A DNA stretch of 64,000 nt from an uncultured bacterium (GCA_949297715.1 CASFTJ010000001.1:124001-188000); one strand, 5' to 3'; counted from the first letter of the stretch, positions 1-8,448 are shown. The notes: generated from the sequence alone by a model not told the origin. Numbers and translations: made by a program.

Positions 1-552
1 TCTTTCTATCTGAGCTTTACCGGATACAGGCGTCGAATAAGGCCTTGTAGATTCCGCTCCGATATCTATTATGTCGGCACCACTTGTAACCATATATTGA
101 AAATGTTCTTTTGCTTTTTCATAGTCCAAAAATTCTCCGCCGTCCGAAAATGAATCGGGAGTAAGATTTAAAATCCCGACTATCTTTGTTTTACCTGACT
201 TTTTACAGGATATAAATTTTTCAATTTCTTCGCCTAATGCCTTTAACCCGAAAGGCTGAAAGGCAAGTTTCGATGAGATTTTCTTCAACTGAGAAATACT
301 TCCGCCTAAAATACAATCACTCTTTTCTACTTTTGCGGTTATAACCTCTCGATGCGTCGCACAGTCTGCTCCAACTGAAAGTGCAGTCTGCTTCAAAATA
401 TTTGCCTGAGGGTTTGTCAAAGAATAAATCTTGATATTTTTATATTTAAACTTCAAAGCCCCCTGCGTCGTATAAGTCTTGTCAAACCCGATACGCTCAA
501 GCTCCTGCGTCATTTCATTTGTACAAATTTCTTTTATTATAAAATTCTTCAT
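1..552 (-). CDS. folP: Dihydropteroate synthase, C-terminal part outside window
   Basis: Folate biosynthesis enzyme condensing hydroxymethyl-dihydropterin diphosphate with p-aminobenzoate in the cytoplasm. 184 codons are visible from an ATG at 552; the rest lies left of the window. The family signatures GILNLTPDSFSDGG (from about residue 126) and GADIIDIGAESTRP (about residue 156) are clear. Some 120 residues precede the first barrel signature, an N-terminal extension seen in a subset of bacterial FolP proteins. The gene reads leftwards and leads its own unit; 58 bp separate its start from the next gene's stop. Identity is firm; only completeness is unknown. Confidence 0.9.
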   Translation of the reverse strand, partial: MKNFIIKEICTNEMTQELERIGFDKTYTTQGALKFKYKNIKIYSLTNPQANILKQTALSVGADCATHREVITAKVEKSDCILGGSISQLKKISSKLAFQPFGLKALGEEIEKFISCKKSGKTKIVGILNLTPDSFSDGGEFLDYEKAKEHFQYMVTSGADIIDIGAESTRPYSTPVSGKAQIER

Positions 553-610
553 AAACGAATTTTAGCAGAAAAACACCATCTGACAAATACTCTAAATATT
601 CAAAAAACTA

Positions 611-1108
611 TTATTTTTCGTCTTTTTCTTCTTCGTTTAACGACTGAATAAATTTTGAATTTTTAATATGGTTTTCATAAGCATTGGTTGTTGTAGTCGC
701 CAGATTAGTAAGCCCGGTCACAAGCGTCAAAACCGCCAATCCAAAACCAAAGCATTTTGCAGTTCCTTGAAACAGCGATGTCTTAACAACTTTTCCAATT
801 ACAGGAGCTTTTTGAACCCATCCTGAAAAAGCCTGAGCATACTTTCGCATTACTCTGCCGAAACTGCCAAACAAAACCTTTGTTTCTTTAACCGGTTTAT
901 TCGCTAGCCTTATACTGTCAACTACTTCATCTGACAGATTCCCAATCTTTGATGTAGTCTTAAACATACTAAATCCGGCTTTTCTTCCGGCTGCTGCTGC
1001 CGCACTAGTCCCAACTGCGGCTTCACCTACTCTTTTTTTTGTTTCTTCTGAGTTAAAGTTGCCGTTTTTTGCGCTATATATACTTGAAGCCAATTTATCA
1101 ACCGACAT
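611..1108 (-). CDS. Hypothetical protein with one C-terminal hydrophobic segment
   Basis: 165 residues, no family recognised. An Ala-rich stretch (about 29-40) is followed by a basic middle region and one hydrophobic segment around residues 116-140, then a highly charged tail (NEEEKDEK). It therefore looks membrane-anchored or membrane-associated. Its ATG shares one base with the TAA of the upstream gene (TAATG), and GAGGAGG lies just upstream, so the two are translationally coupled. It ends 58 bp before folP on the same strand. The partner also has a hydrophobic segment, so the pair may act together at the membrane; that is inference. Confidence 0.65.
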   Translation of the reverse strand: MSVDKLASSIYSAKNGNFNSEETKKRVGEAAVGTSAAAAAGRKAGFSMFKTTSKIGNLSDEVVDSIRLANKPVKETKVLFGSFGRVMRKYAQAFSGWVQKAPVIGKVVKTSLFQGTAKCFGFGLAVLTLVTGLTNLATTTTNAYENHIKNSKFIQSLNEEEKDEK

Positions 1109-1905
1109 TATTCCTCCTCAGCAAAAGCTGCTTCGTCGTTTAATCCTTCTGCTTCTTGGGCTCTTTCTTTTTCAGCTGCTTCTTTTTGTTCCATCATTGC
1201 GGCTGCTCCGGTTGAAACACCACCGGCTGCGCCTAACGTATTTGATACCGTATTTTTATAATTTGCATTTGCCAGCTTATTATAAAGTTTTACTACACCT
1301 TCGCCTATTCCGCTGAATATTCCGTCTACAAATCCTACAACTTTTTGTACATATTTGTTGTTTGATATCTTTTTAGCAGTGTTCGCGAAAAACTCTGCAA
1401 ATGCTGTCTTTTTAAATTTTTCTTTCTGATTATTTAATTTAATTTTGTTATTTTTATAAGTTTCTGATTGTTTTATTTTAGTGAATTGTTTTCCGATAAA
1501 TTCTTTAATATTATCTAAACCTTTTGATATCGGAGTTGAAACTTTTTTCTTAAATCCTGCGGCAAGTTTTTTAACCTGTTTTGATTTAACAACATCTTCT
1601 CCGCGCTCAATTATGTATTTTGCGCTGTATCCTGTTCCTAATGCGCCCAAGGCTGCAGCTGAACCGATTATACCGTATTGCAAAGCCTTCTTCATAGGCT
1701 TCACAACAGGCGCATCTTCATCATTTACCATTTCCTGCATCTTTGAACGTCTGCTATTCCATTTTGCACGTTCTTTGGCGTATTCTGCATATTCTTCATT
1801 CAGAATCTGCTCTTTTTCCTGTTCTAAATCTTCAGCTTTTTTACTTCCGCCAAATGATGTCGTAACTTGATAATTTCGGTTAATTACAGGATGAATTGTT
1901 AACAT
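1108..1905 (-). CDS. Hypothetical protein with N-terminal SFGG motif and glycine-rich segments
   Basis: 265 residues, not recognised. After a short N-terminus containing TSFGGSKK comes a charged helix (about 22-65), a small-residue hydrophobic segment around 76-97 (IIGSAAALGALGTGYSA), a long Lys-rich helical region, a Gly/Ala segment near 220-240 and an acidic C-terminus. The short N-terminal aromatic-Gly motif resembles SFTS and NFKS motifs at the starts of the proteins at 15110 and 55588. GGAG precedes the ATG. Translationally coupled to the 165-residue gene downstream. Probable lineage-specific membrane or surface protein; no function assigned. Confidence 0.65.
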   Translation of the reverse strand: MLTIHPVINRNYQVTTSFGGSKKAEDLEQEKEQILNEEYAEYAKERAKWNSRRSKMQEMVNDEDAPVVKPMKKALQYGIIGSAAALGALGTGYSAKYIIERGEDVVKSKQVKKLAAGFKKKVSTPISKGLDNIKEFIGKQFTKIKQSETYKNNKIKLNNQKEKFKKTAFAEFFANTAKKISNNKYVQKVVGFVDGIFSGIGEGVVKLYNKLANANYKNTVSNTLGAAGGVSTGAAAMMEQKEAAEKERAQEAEGLNDEAAFAEEE

Positions 1906-1925
1906 ATTTTCTCCGTTTCTTTATA

Positions 1926-1944
1926 AGACTATCGTCAATAGTCT
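1926..1944 (-). promoter_or_regulatory. Stem-loop in the 5' leader of the SFGG protein gene
   Basis: AGACTAT-CGTCA-ATAGTCT, a perfect 7-bp stem with a 5-nt loop, lies 20 bp upstream of the start at 1905 and just before its ribosome binding site. It could be an operator or a translational control hairpin. No T-run follows, so it is not a typical terminator. Confidence 0.35.
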
Positions 1945-2071
1945 AATAAGCCTGAAAACTTTTTTTTGCTGTTTTATCCTAAATTCGTTAATAAAAATTT
2001 ACAAACCCTATACGCAAAATTATTATCGCATATTAAACCGATTTTGTAAACTCTTATATTAATTTTCGTAA

Positions 2072-3013
2072 TTAATCGGAAAGTTTTACCGCATTAGGAA
2101 ATTTCACCCCTTGATATGTTTTGCGGGATATAAATTCTCTATCTATTTTATTCAAACAATCCATTTTTTTCCCTAGCCATTTTGGTTCAATAAGAGTTTT
2201 TGAAAACCCGTTGCCGGCAAGCCTGTGAATTGTTGTATTCGGAGGTAAATATTCCAAAAAATCACAAACTGTTTTTATGTAATCATCTTCCGACATAAAA
2301 TCAACTTCGCCCGCTCTATATATATCAGCTAACTTTGTATTTTCCAATGCACATAACTGATGAATTTTCACTCCGTCAACTTTTAATTCCGCAAGCTTCT
2401 TAGCTGTCTGCATAATTTCTTCATGGCTTTCCCACAACCCCAAAATCACATGAACGCAAACATTTATCCCGTATTCTTTTGTCTTTTCATAAGCCCTTAA
2501 AAAACAGTCAAAATCATGACCTCTGTTTATTTTTTTCAAAGTCTTATCATGAATTGACTGAAGCCCATACTCAATCCATGTATAATAATCATCTTTATAT
2601 CCTGAAATCAATTTTAGCTTTTCATCATCAACACAATCAGGTCTTGTCCCTATAGAAAGCCCGATTATCCTATCATCACACAATGCGGAATTATATATTT
2701 CCTCTAACTCTCCTACAGGCTTATAAGTATTTGAAAAGGCTTGAAAATAAGACATAAATTTTTCAGCCTTAAATCTTTCACTTAAATTTTTTATCCCGAC
2801 TTTAACCTGTTCTTCTACGGACAAAAGATTTGAATGCGCCTGAGAAAAGCTTCCGCCGTCATCACAAAATATACACCCGCCCTTTGAAATTGCCCCGTCA
2901 CGATTTGGACAGGAAAATCCAGCATCAAGTGTTATTTTGTAAACTTTAGCCCCGAATTTATTTTTTAAATGCGCGCTAAATTGGTTATATCGCTTATCCG
3001 TACCGTTAAACAT
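2072..3013 (-). CDS. Radical SAM protein, TIGR01212 (YhcC/YtqA) family
   Basis: A 313-residue radical SAM enzyme with the family's distinctive cluster motif, CPNRDG followed by GGCIFC (C35, C47, C50), instead of plain CxxxCxxC. Further family blocks include QAFSNTYKP, GTRPDC and the GLQS region, and the length matches the family. The substrate of this family is not established to my knowledge. I chose the ATG at 3013 because MFNGTDKRYN begins the conserved part; an in-frame TTG at 3109 would add 32 unlikely residues. The start has no good Shine-Dalgarno, but TATAAT sits 7 nt upstream, so the message may be leaderless. Confidence 0.85.
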   Translation of the reverse strand: MFNGTDKRYNQFSAHLKNKFGAKVYKITLDAGFSCPNRDGAISKGGCIFCDDGGSFSQAHSNLLSVEEQVKVGIKNLSERFKAEKFMSYFQAFSNTYKPVGELEEIYNSALCDDRIIGLSIGTRPDCVDDEKLKLISGYKDDYYTWIEYGLQSIHDKTLKKINRGHDFDCFLRAYEKTKEYGINVCVHVILGLWESHEEIMQTAKKLAELKVDGVKIHQLCALENTKLADIYRAGEVDFMSEDDYIKTVCDFLEYLPPNTTIHRLAGNGFSKTLIEPKWLGKKMDCLNKIDREFISRKTYQGVKFPNAVKLSD

Positions 3014-3115
3014 AAAAATTATTATACAACAAAAATCATTCCGCCACCTTGCATCCTTTATAAAACACAAATCAGACAAAATGATTTTTAAAAAACTTAA
3101 CGCTCGCAAAAACGA

Positions 3116-3283
3116 TTATTTTTCGTTTTCTTCACCGTTAATAGGATATACGTAATGTTCTCCGCAATTCGGACATACAACTTCCTGTTGTTTGCCTTCT
3201 TCTAACTGTGCAACTTCAAACAAAGTTTTACATCCTGATTGTACACATCTTATTGCCCATGTAGGTCTGATTAATCTTGCCAT
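3116..3283 (-). CDS. Small zinc-ribbon protein
   Basis: 55 residues from an ATG with GAGGG upstream; a longer TTG-initiated version from 3385 is less likely. Four cysteines, C13/C18 and C37/C40 (CPNCG), can form one zinc ribbon, with a charged linker between. Function unknown; such peptides often bind nucleic acid or act as small regulators. It precedes the radical SAM gene on the same strand (about 100 bp), so they may be cotranscribed. Confidence 0.6.
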   Translation of the reverse strand: MARLIRPTWAIRCVQSGCKTLFEVAQLEEGKQQEVVCPNCGEHYVYPINGEENEK

Positions 3284-3445
3284 AATTTTCCCTCTTTTAT
3301 CAACTAAACACTTACATATTATCACCCGGAAACTGTTTATGCAAGTTATAAATATATCTTTACGTCCCCCCAAAAAACCGGACAAACAGGTAATTTTTTA
3401 CCTTTTGGAAGATTATATAATATTACGGAACGAAAGGATAAAAAA

Positions 3446-3733
3446 ATGAAAAACTTTTTTATTTTATTTTCAATTCTAACCGTTGGCTTTCTTGCATTTT
3501 GGGATGCAAAAACAAGAATTGACGAGCTTGAAAGTGTTGCGGCAACAACTCCTGCGCAGGTAGAAATGCAAAGGAAAATTCCTAATTCCGAAGGGAAAGG
3601 AGTTCTTAATAAAGTCGACAGCCAGAGAAACTTCAATCCGCCTCAAAACCAAAACGATAACCCAAGAGTTCAAAATATTCCACAACAAAAAAAGGACGAC
3701 TTTAAACCCTTCAAACCTAATCAAAGTCCGTAA
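3446..3733 (+). CDS. Small single-pass envelope protein, unknown function
   Basis: 95 residues: an N-terminal hydrophobic helix (about 4-19), then a hydrophilic Asn/Gln/Pro/Lys-rich tail of low complexity. It looks like a signal-anchored protein with an extended periplasmic tail. AAAGGAT precedes the ATG. Its stop overlaps the convergent gene at 3721 by 13 bp. No family recognised. Confidence 0.55.
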   Translation: MKNFFILFSILTVGFLAFWDAKTRIDELESVAATTPAQVEMQRKIPNSEGKGVLNKVDSQRNFNPPQNQNDNPRVQNIPQQKKDDFKPFKPNQSP

Positions 3734-4536
3734 AGAATTTCGCCATAATCTTCTTCATTTTCCGATTTTATATCTTTATTACGGTTAAAATCAGGCATTG
3801 CATTATTTATTTTGAGCAAAGCTCCGGGTGATACACCTTGTGTAGCTTTAGGTGATACAACAGGTTCAGTCGTTTTCGGGAAAAATCTTAGTATGACATT
3901 CTGCGCAATACTTCTTCCGGCAATAGCCTCGCTGTACATCATAATCTGTTCAAATCTTGCGGCTGCTTGAGAGGGGCTTTTGGCATTAAATTGGTCATTA
4001 TTGTTTCCGAGCTTTCTTTTATAACTCCCGCTCCACATTACAAGTCCGTTTACAGTGTCAATTAACACAGCATTCGTTTCCATCTCAAAAGGGTAAACTA
4101 TATCAAAATTGTTCGATAAGTCCAAAACTTCCCACACTCTGCGTCGTAAATTGCTTTTTTTGGTCATTCCGGAACTTGAAATTAACAGAACCGACTTGGC
4201 TCCAAAAACATCGGAAATTTTCTTTATTGCAGACATATCAAGATTATTTGCACGATTATACTTTCTTAAAAAATCTTCTGTTGCCGCTGCAAGCTGAGGG
4301 TTAGAAGCAAGCTTTGCTCTTACTACACTTAAGTCTGGCGCCACAACCTGATTTGTTCTAGCAAAATTGGATATTACATCCTCTGCAACAATATTTGAAA
4401 CATCTTCAAAACAATAATAATTGTTGCAAACATTCAAAATGTCTGCAGGTAACACCAAAACCCCAAAAGTCACTGCTTCTGCTTTTAACGGTAATAATAA
4501 ACAAATTAACAGTAATATTTTTGCAAAAATTTTCAT
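3721..4536 (-). CDS. Secreted protein of unknown function, CsgG/LpoB-like appearance
   Basis: 271 residues with a clear signal peptide (cleavage probably after KAEA, residue 21). The mature part begins VTFGVLVLPADI and then describes a Cys-containing loop, DVISNFARTNQ, VLLISSSG and a 'LIDTVNGLVMWSGSYKR' block. This order resembles periplasmic alpha/beta proteins of the CsgG/LpoB/TolB-N type that begin with a strand and end with a 'degree of modification' strand; the resemblance is by eye only. The C-terminus is a low-complexity tail. TACAAT lies 6 nt before the ATG, so transcription may begin near the start codon. Confidence 0.6.
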   Translation of the reverse strand: MKIFAKILLLICLLLPLKAEAVTFGVLVLPADILNVCNNYYCFEDVSNIVAEDVISNFARTNQVVAPDLSVVRAKLASNPQLAAATEDFLRKYNRANNLDMSAIKKISDVFGAKSVLLISSSGMTKKSNLRRRVWEVLDLSNNFDIVYPFEMETNAVLIDTVNGLVMWSGSYKRKLGNNNDQFNAKSPSQAAARFEQIMMYSEAIAGRSIAQNVILRFFPKTTEPVVSPKATQGVSPGALLKINNAMPDFNRNKDIKSENEEDYGEILYGL

Positions 4537-4639
4537 GATTTTATTGTACCACAGAATTTCTCATACAACTAACCGATTATTTTTTATTGCGTATAACTTA
4601 AAATTAAATATAAAACAATATTATACAGGAGAATAGCTT

Positions 4640-5023
4640 ATGGACTATCAAGTTTTAATGGACAAAGCAAAAGAAGTTTCAAAATTCGCCTACGCCCCGT
4701 ATTCGCACTTTGCAGTAGGGGCTTGTGTTGTCGGCGAAAGCGGAAATATCTACACCGGATGTAATTTTGAAAACTCCAGCTTCGGACTTACGATTTGTGC
4801 AGAAAGAAACGCCATCGGAACTGCAATTGCTAACGGTGAAAAAAATATTCAAGCTATTGCAATATATTCTCCAAACAGCCAGGATTGCAGCCCTTGCGGC
4901 GCATGCCGGCAGGTTATCTCAGAATTCTGCGGCCCTGAAGGTATTGACGTTATAACCCTTACGTCCGAAGGTTTAAAAATCCGCAACCTTAACGAAATTC
5001 TGCCCGAAAGATTCAGGCTCTGA
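4640..5023 (+). CDS. cdd: Cytidine deaminase
   Basis: 127 residues, the usual length of the tetrameric one-domain enzyme that deaminates cytidine and deoxycytidine in pyrimidine salvage. Zinc and catalytic residues are all visible: CAE (C53, E55) and PCGAC (C86, C89), plus the FENSSFG substrate loop. AGGAG lies upstream of the ATG. Possible promoter TTGCGT (4587) -16 bp- TATAAA (4609). It is followed 2 bp later by a zinc-ribbon gene, forming a two-gene unit. Confidence 0.95.
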   Translation: MDYQVLMDKAKEVSKFAYAPYSHFAVGACVVGESGNIYTGCNFENSSFGLTICAERNAIGTAIANGEKNIQAIAIYSPNSQDCSPCGACRQVISEFCGPEGIDVITLTSEGLKIRNLNEILPERFRL

Positions 5024-5025
5024 TA

Positions 5026-5262
5026 ATGTATTTTATTGAACTTCTTGTTAAATATTTTAAAAAAGATAAAGTAGAAAACATCCTTGACAAACTTGAAAAC
5101 GAACGGGCTATTGACCCGCTTGACGAAAAGTTTGAAATTGAGGATGACAGTGAACACTGCGAACACTTATTCCTGCCTGTCGACAGCACAGGCGAAACTT
5201 TTGCCTGCACTAAATGCGGACTTGTAATTGACAAAAAAGCTTACGAAAACCTCAAATCTTAA
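5026..5262 (+). CDS. Small acidic protein with a C-terminal zinc ribbon
   Basis: 78 residues: an N-terminal amphipathic helical part, an acidic middle, and C45/H47 with C61/C64 (CTKCG) near the end, a ribbon-like arrangement. Starts 2 bp after the cdd stop and is probably cotranscribed and coupled with it. No family or function recognised. Confidence 0.6.
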   Translation: MYFIELLVKYFKKDKVENILDKLENERAIDPLDEKFEIEDDSEHCEHLFLPVDSTGETFACTKCGLVIDKKAYENLKS

Positions 5263-5298
5263 ATAAAACCTTCCGCTTAATTAGAAATATCAGCTTAA

Positions 5299-6642
5299 TT
5301 ATTTTTTAAGCCTCATTTTATTAATCTTCAAAAGTGCCGTATATGAAGGAAGTATTGTAATTTTTTCTTCCTTATCCTCCATACCTGAAACAAGCCCGAT
5401 TGCTTTTTCAATTGATTTTTCTACAATAATTTTATCCTGCGGAATTCCTGCATATTTGAGCCTTAACGCCATATCCTCAGCTCTTGTACCGGATGTTACG
5501 ACAAGTTTTTTAGCTCCCTTAAGCTGCTCAAAATCACTGTCCCAAAGCCAGCTTATATCACGACCATCTGCATAATTATCATTTATTGCAATTAAAATAT
5601 TTGACTCCAAATCAACTGTTTTAAGAACTTCACTTGCGCCTGTCGGATTTTTTATAAGCTGAATTAGAGCTGAATGCCCGTTAATCTTTCGAACTTCGGT
5701 TCTCCCGAAAATTGACTTGTAACTGTCAAGCGCCTTTTGTATTTCCGCCTGATTAAGCCCGAGTTCAAACCCTAAAGCAATTGCAGCAAGCGCATTATAA
5801 GCATTATATAACCCGACTAAATTTACCCTGAATTCGTATTCGATTTCATTATGCTTGACTTTAATTTCGGATTTGTTGTTATACACAACGGCAGTTGCCA
5901 AATATTCACATTCAGGGCGCTTAAACCCGCAATTTTTACAGAAATAATGCCCCTGCTGAGCAAAGAACTGTTTTGAATATTCCAAATATTCTCCGCAAGG
6001 ACAGTTGAAAGCCTCAGACGGAGCATTTGAGGTTTGCTTATAATTGCAGTCATATTCAACATCTTCAAATCCGTAATAAATCGCATTATCTTCTTTACCC
6101 ATGCCTGCTACAAGAGGATCATCCGCATTAAGCACAAGCTTCAAATCAGGATTTTTGGAAATTGCCTCCTTTATAAATCCCGCAGTTGTCGCAAGTTCGC
6201 CGTATCTGTCCAACTGATCCCGAAACAAGTTTGTCACAACAAGATAATCCGCTTTTATATAATCATAAAGCTTTGTAAGGTAAGCCTCATCCGATTCAAT
6301 TACGGCATAATCAAACTTTCTAAAAGGCATAATTCCTAAAGCGAACATATTAGCAACACCAGTCAGCATATTGGCACCTTTAAGGTTGTGGATAACCTTC
6401 TGATGAGCAGTTTCTAAAATATGTGAAATAATTCCGGAAGTTGTAGTTTTGCCGTTTGTTCCGGTTACCGTTATTATCTTCTCCTTAACGTAATCTCCGC
6501 AATGCGATAAGAATTTAGGGTAATACTTCAAAACCGCCATTCCCGCAAACGATGTTCCGCCTGACTTTGAAAACAGCTTAATCCCCATATATGCCGCTCT
6601 TGCAAGTATTAAGGAAGTATAAAATCTAAATTTTCCAAACAT
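5299..6642 (-). CDS. murT: Lipid II isoglutaminyl synthase subunit MurT
   Basis: 447 residues. Mur ligase-type P-loop GTNGKTTT at 61-68; a zinc-ribbon insert in the central domain (C214, C216, C235, C238, nearby RPEC) that separates MurT from other Mur ligases; and a C-terminal DUF1727 domain with INDNYADGRDISWLWD, which contains the conserved catalytic aspartate region. MurT works with the glutaminase GatD to amidate the D-Glu of lipid II. No gatD lies next to it: the neighbours are divergent or convergent. AAAGGACT precedes the ATG. Very likely MurT by sequence; whether it amidates lipid II without a neighbouring GatD is open. Confidence 0.88.
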   Translation of the reverse strand: MFGKFRFYTSLILARAAYMGIKLFSKSGGTSFAGMAVLKYYPKFLSHCGDYVKEKIITVTGTNGKTTTSGIISHILETAHQKVIHNLKGANMLTGVANMFALGIMPFRKFDYAVIESDEAYLTKLYDYIKADYLVVTNLFRDQLDRYGELATTAGFIKEAISKNPDLKLVLNADDPLVAGMGKEDNAIYYGFEDVEYDCNYKQTSNAPSEAFNCPCGEYLEYSKQFFAQQGHYFCKNCGFKRPECEYLATAVVYNNKSEIKVKHNEIEYEFRVNLVGLYNAYNALAAIALGFELGLNQAEIQKALDSYKSIFGRTEVRKINGHSALIQLIKNPTGASEVLKTVDLESNILIAINDNYADGRDISWLWDSDFEQLKGAKKLVVTSGTRAEDMALRLKYAGIPQDKIIVEKSIEKAIGLVSGMEDKEEKITILPSYTALLKINKMRLKK

Positions 6643-6722
6643 AAATAGTCCTTTAGGCGTATTTCAAATCTCTCTTTTGTATCTTATAATTCAAATATAA
6701 TACAAAATTAGAAATAATTGAA

Positions 6723-7082
6723 ATGTTTTTATTTATCGCAACAATTTTTATAGCAGAATTAATTATCGTTTCAACTTTGATTTTCTACATAATCAAGGCA
6801 GACAGAGCTGTTATCAAATTAAATAAACAAGTCTTAGAATACCGCCCTCAAATACAAGAGGTTCTTAACGGCATAAAAGCAGCCGTCATTGAAATCAATG
6901 ACAAAAAAGATCTTGTCTATGAATATCTGCGCAAAAAGCGCAATCAGTGGATTTTCAAAACCATTCAAACAGTTCTTATATATTTTCTGCTGTTTTTATT
7001 CAGAGGCAAATGTAAAAAAGCAGCTAAGATTTGTCAAGGTCTGCTTCTTGCAAAAGACGTCTGGGACAGCATTCCGGGCTGA
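6723..7082 (+). CDS. Hypothetical membrane protein
   Basis: 119 residues with an N-terminal transmembrane helix (2-24), a charged coiled-coil-like middle (30-75) and a second hydrophobic segment (about 81-95). The layout echoes DUF948-type proteins, and the next genes are YtxH and DUF948 proteins, so it may belong to that group. TATAAT occurs about 20 bp upstream; no clear Shine-Dalgarno. Not assigned to a family. Confidence 0.6.
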   Translation: MFLFIATIFIAELIIVSTLIFYIIKADRAVIKLNKQVLEYRPQIQEVLNGIKAAVIEINDKKDLVYEYLRKKRNQWIFKTIQTVLIYFLLFLFRGKCKKAAKICQGLLLAKDVWDSIPG

Positions 7083-7087
7083 AAAGC

Positions 7088-7116
7088 TTGTAAATTTTTA
7101 AAATAACTGTTATAAT
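7088..7116 (+). promoter_or_regulatory. Sigma-70-type promoter for the YtxH/DUF948 genes
   Basis: TTGTAA (7088-7093), 17-bp spacer, TATAAT (7111-7116). The start would fall about 20-25 nt before the ATG at 7147. Confidence 0.6.
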
Positions 7117-7146
7117 AATTACATATAAATGAAAGAAGAGGTAAAT

Positions 7147-7464
7147 ATGTCAAAGAATAAATCCTTTATGTTCGGAATGGGCCTATTAGCAGGTGTTGTC
7201 GGCGGAATCGTCGCAGGAGTACTGTTTGCCCCAAAATCCGGCGAGGAATCCAGAAGAGAGATAAAAGAAGCGGCTTGCGAATTGTACGAAAAACACTCGC
7301 CCGCTATTAACGAAGCCAAAAGGCAAGCTATGGAAAATGTCGATTTGATGAAATATAAGTTAGAAAGACAATTCAGAAAATTTAACAACATGTTAAAATC
7401 TAAGAAACTGCAGAAAGCAAAAGAACTTGAAGAAGGTTCTGACGCTACGGAATTTGACTACTAA
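7147..7464 (+). CDS. YtxH domain-containing protein
   Basis: 105 residues from the second ATG, chosen because AAGAGGT lies just before it; the ATG at 7129 overlaps that site. The N-terminal small-residue helix ending FAPKSGEESRREI is the YtxH hallmark (GxxxGxLxAPxSGxExR), followed by a charged helical tail. YtxH proteins are single-pass membrane proteins linked to general stress in Firmicutes; function unproven. Leads a run YtxH-DUF948-YtxH. Confidence 0.8.
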   Translation: MSKNKSFMFGMGLLAGVVGGIVAGVLFAPKSGEESRREIKEAACELYEKHSPAINEAKRQAMENVDLMKYKLERQFRKFNNMLKSKKLQKAKELEEGSDATEFDY

Positions 7465-7482
7465 TCATAAGGAAAAACAATA

Positions 7483-7842
7483 ATGGAATTTTCTCAAATC
7501 GCACTAAATCAAGGACTGACATTTCTAGCCTGGGTTACGGGTATCGTAATCCTTGCTGTAGGCGGTTTTTTAATAAAACTTCTGATTGACCTGTCAGCAC
7601 TTTCAAAAAACTTAAATGAGACATCAATACTTGTAAACACTGAATTGAAGCCCACATTAAAAGAAATAAACGAAACACTTCATGCGGTAAATTCGCTTGT
7701 AAAAAGCACAGACAAGAATGTAGACAGCTTCAAAAGCGCAGTGGAAAAAACTTTCGGAAAAACAAAAATGATTTCCGAATCTATTGTCAGCGGGATAATA
7801 AAAGGTTTTGTTACCGTAATGGGGCTATTCGCTAAGAAGTAA
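7483..7842 (+). CDS. DUF948 domain-containing membrane protein
   Basis: 119 residues: one N-terminal transmembrane helix (about 12-36) followed by an extended helical region (LSKNLNETS, NTELKPTLKEINETL, VNSLVKSTDKNVD) with heptad character, and a weak C-terminal hydrophobic stretch. This is the DUF948 (YtxG-like) pattern. It follows the YtxH gene by 18 bp with AAGGA before the ATG. In Firmicutes the same two families occur together in the ytxGH stress operon. Confidence 0.75.
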   Translation: MEFSQIALNQGLTFLAWVTGIVILAVGGFLIKLLIDLSALSKNLNETSILVNTELKPTLKEINETLHAVNSLVKSTDKNVDSFKSAVEKTFGKTKMISESIVSGIIKGFVTVMGLFAKK

Positions 7843-7990
7843 AAGATTACCGTTTTCGGGAATTATTTTCCCGCACGATAAAGATAAAATCAATTACGAA
7901 AAGGTGTTACGGCAAAATCGTTTCCACCGAACAATAAAAATAACTTAAACCGGAATATAAAACAAAAAAAAGAAAAGGAGTGACCAAATT

Positions 7991-8263
7991 ATGTCAGCAA
8001 CAAAATTTTTAGCAGGATTTATAGTAGGCGGCGCAATCGGCGCAATTGCAGGAATTCTTCTTGCACCGAAATCAGGCGAAGAAACCCGCAAGCTTATTGC
8101 AGATACAACTAAAGACGTTATGAACAGAGCAGACGCAACTGTAAAAGAAATTCAATCAAAAGCAGACGATGTTGTTTCTGATATGCAAAGAAAAGGCGAC
8201 GAAATCAGAGATAAGCTTCAAAATCTGCTTAATCAGCAAAAACCTGCTGCCGTTGAAGAATAA
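7991..8263 (+). CDS. YtxH domain-containing protein, second copy
   Basis: 90 residues. The N-terminus FIVGGAIGAIAGILLAPKSG is the YtxH glycine-zipper membrane helix; the rest is a helical tail rich in Lys/Asp (KADDVVSDMQRKGDEIR). AAAGGAGTGA precedes the ATG. It is separated from the DUF948 gene by 148 bp that contain a CGGGAA/TTCCCG hairpin (7857-7873), so it may have its own promoter. A strong terminator follows. Confidence 0.8.
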   Translation: MSATKFLAGFIVGGAIGAIAGILLAPKSGEETRKLIADTTKDVMNRADATVKEIQSKADDVVSDMQRKGDEIRDKLQNLLNQQKPAAVEE

Positions 8264-8283
8264 TTATATTTGAAATTTATTTG

Positions 8284-8315
8284 AAAAAGCTCCGTTTAAA
8301 AAACGGGGCTTTTTT
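8284..8315 (+). terminator. Intrinsic terminator after the YtxH genes
   Basis: Near-perfect 14-bp stem (AAAAAGCTCCGTTT / AAACGGGGCTTTTT, one G-T pair) with a 3-nt loop and a T-run on the + strand; A-rich on the other side, so it may act in both directions. Confidence 0.85.
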
Positions 8316-8353
8316 AATTTTAACTAATACCTTGCAATACTTAAACACACAAA

Positions 8354-8377
8354 CGGACACTTTCTAAAAAGTGTCCG
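8354..8377 (-). terminator. Perfect 10-bp hairpin, probable end of the CopG transcript
   Basis: CGGACACTTT-CTAA-AAAGTGTCCG is a perfect stem with a 4-nt loop. On the minus strand it is followed by the T-rich TTTGTGTGTTT, so it suits a transcript coming from the CopG gene through the hairpin array. On the plus strand the T-tail is poor. Confidence 0.55.
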
Positions 8378-8448
8378 TCTTATCCCAAATCTAGTAACCG
8401 TTCTATCCTGCCGCGAATTTAAATCTTAAATTTAAATCTTTTTTATGA

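Noticed and set aside
7857-7873. CGGGAA/TTCCCG hairpin after the DUF948 gene as terminator
   Set aside because: 6-bp stem without a T-run (followed by CACGAT); could be a processing or attenuation site but not supported as terminator.
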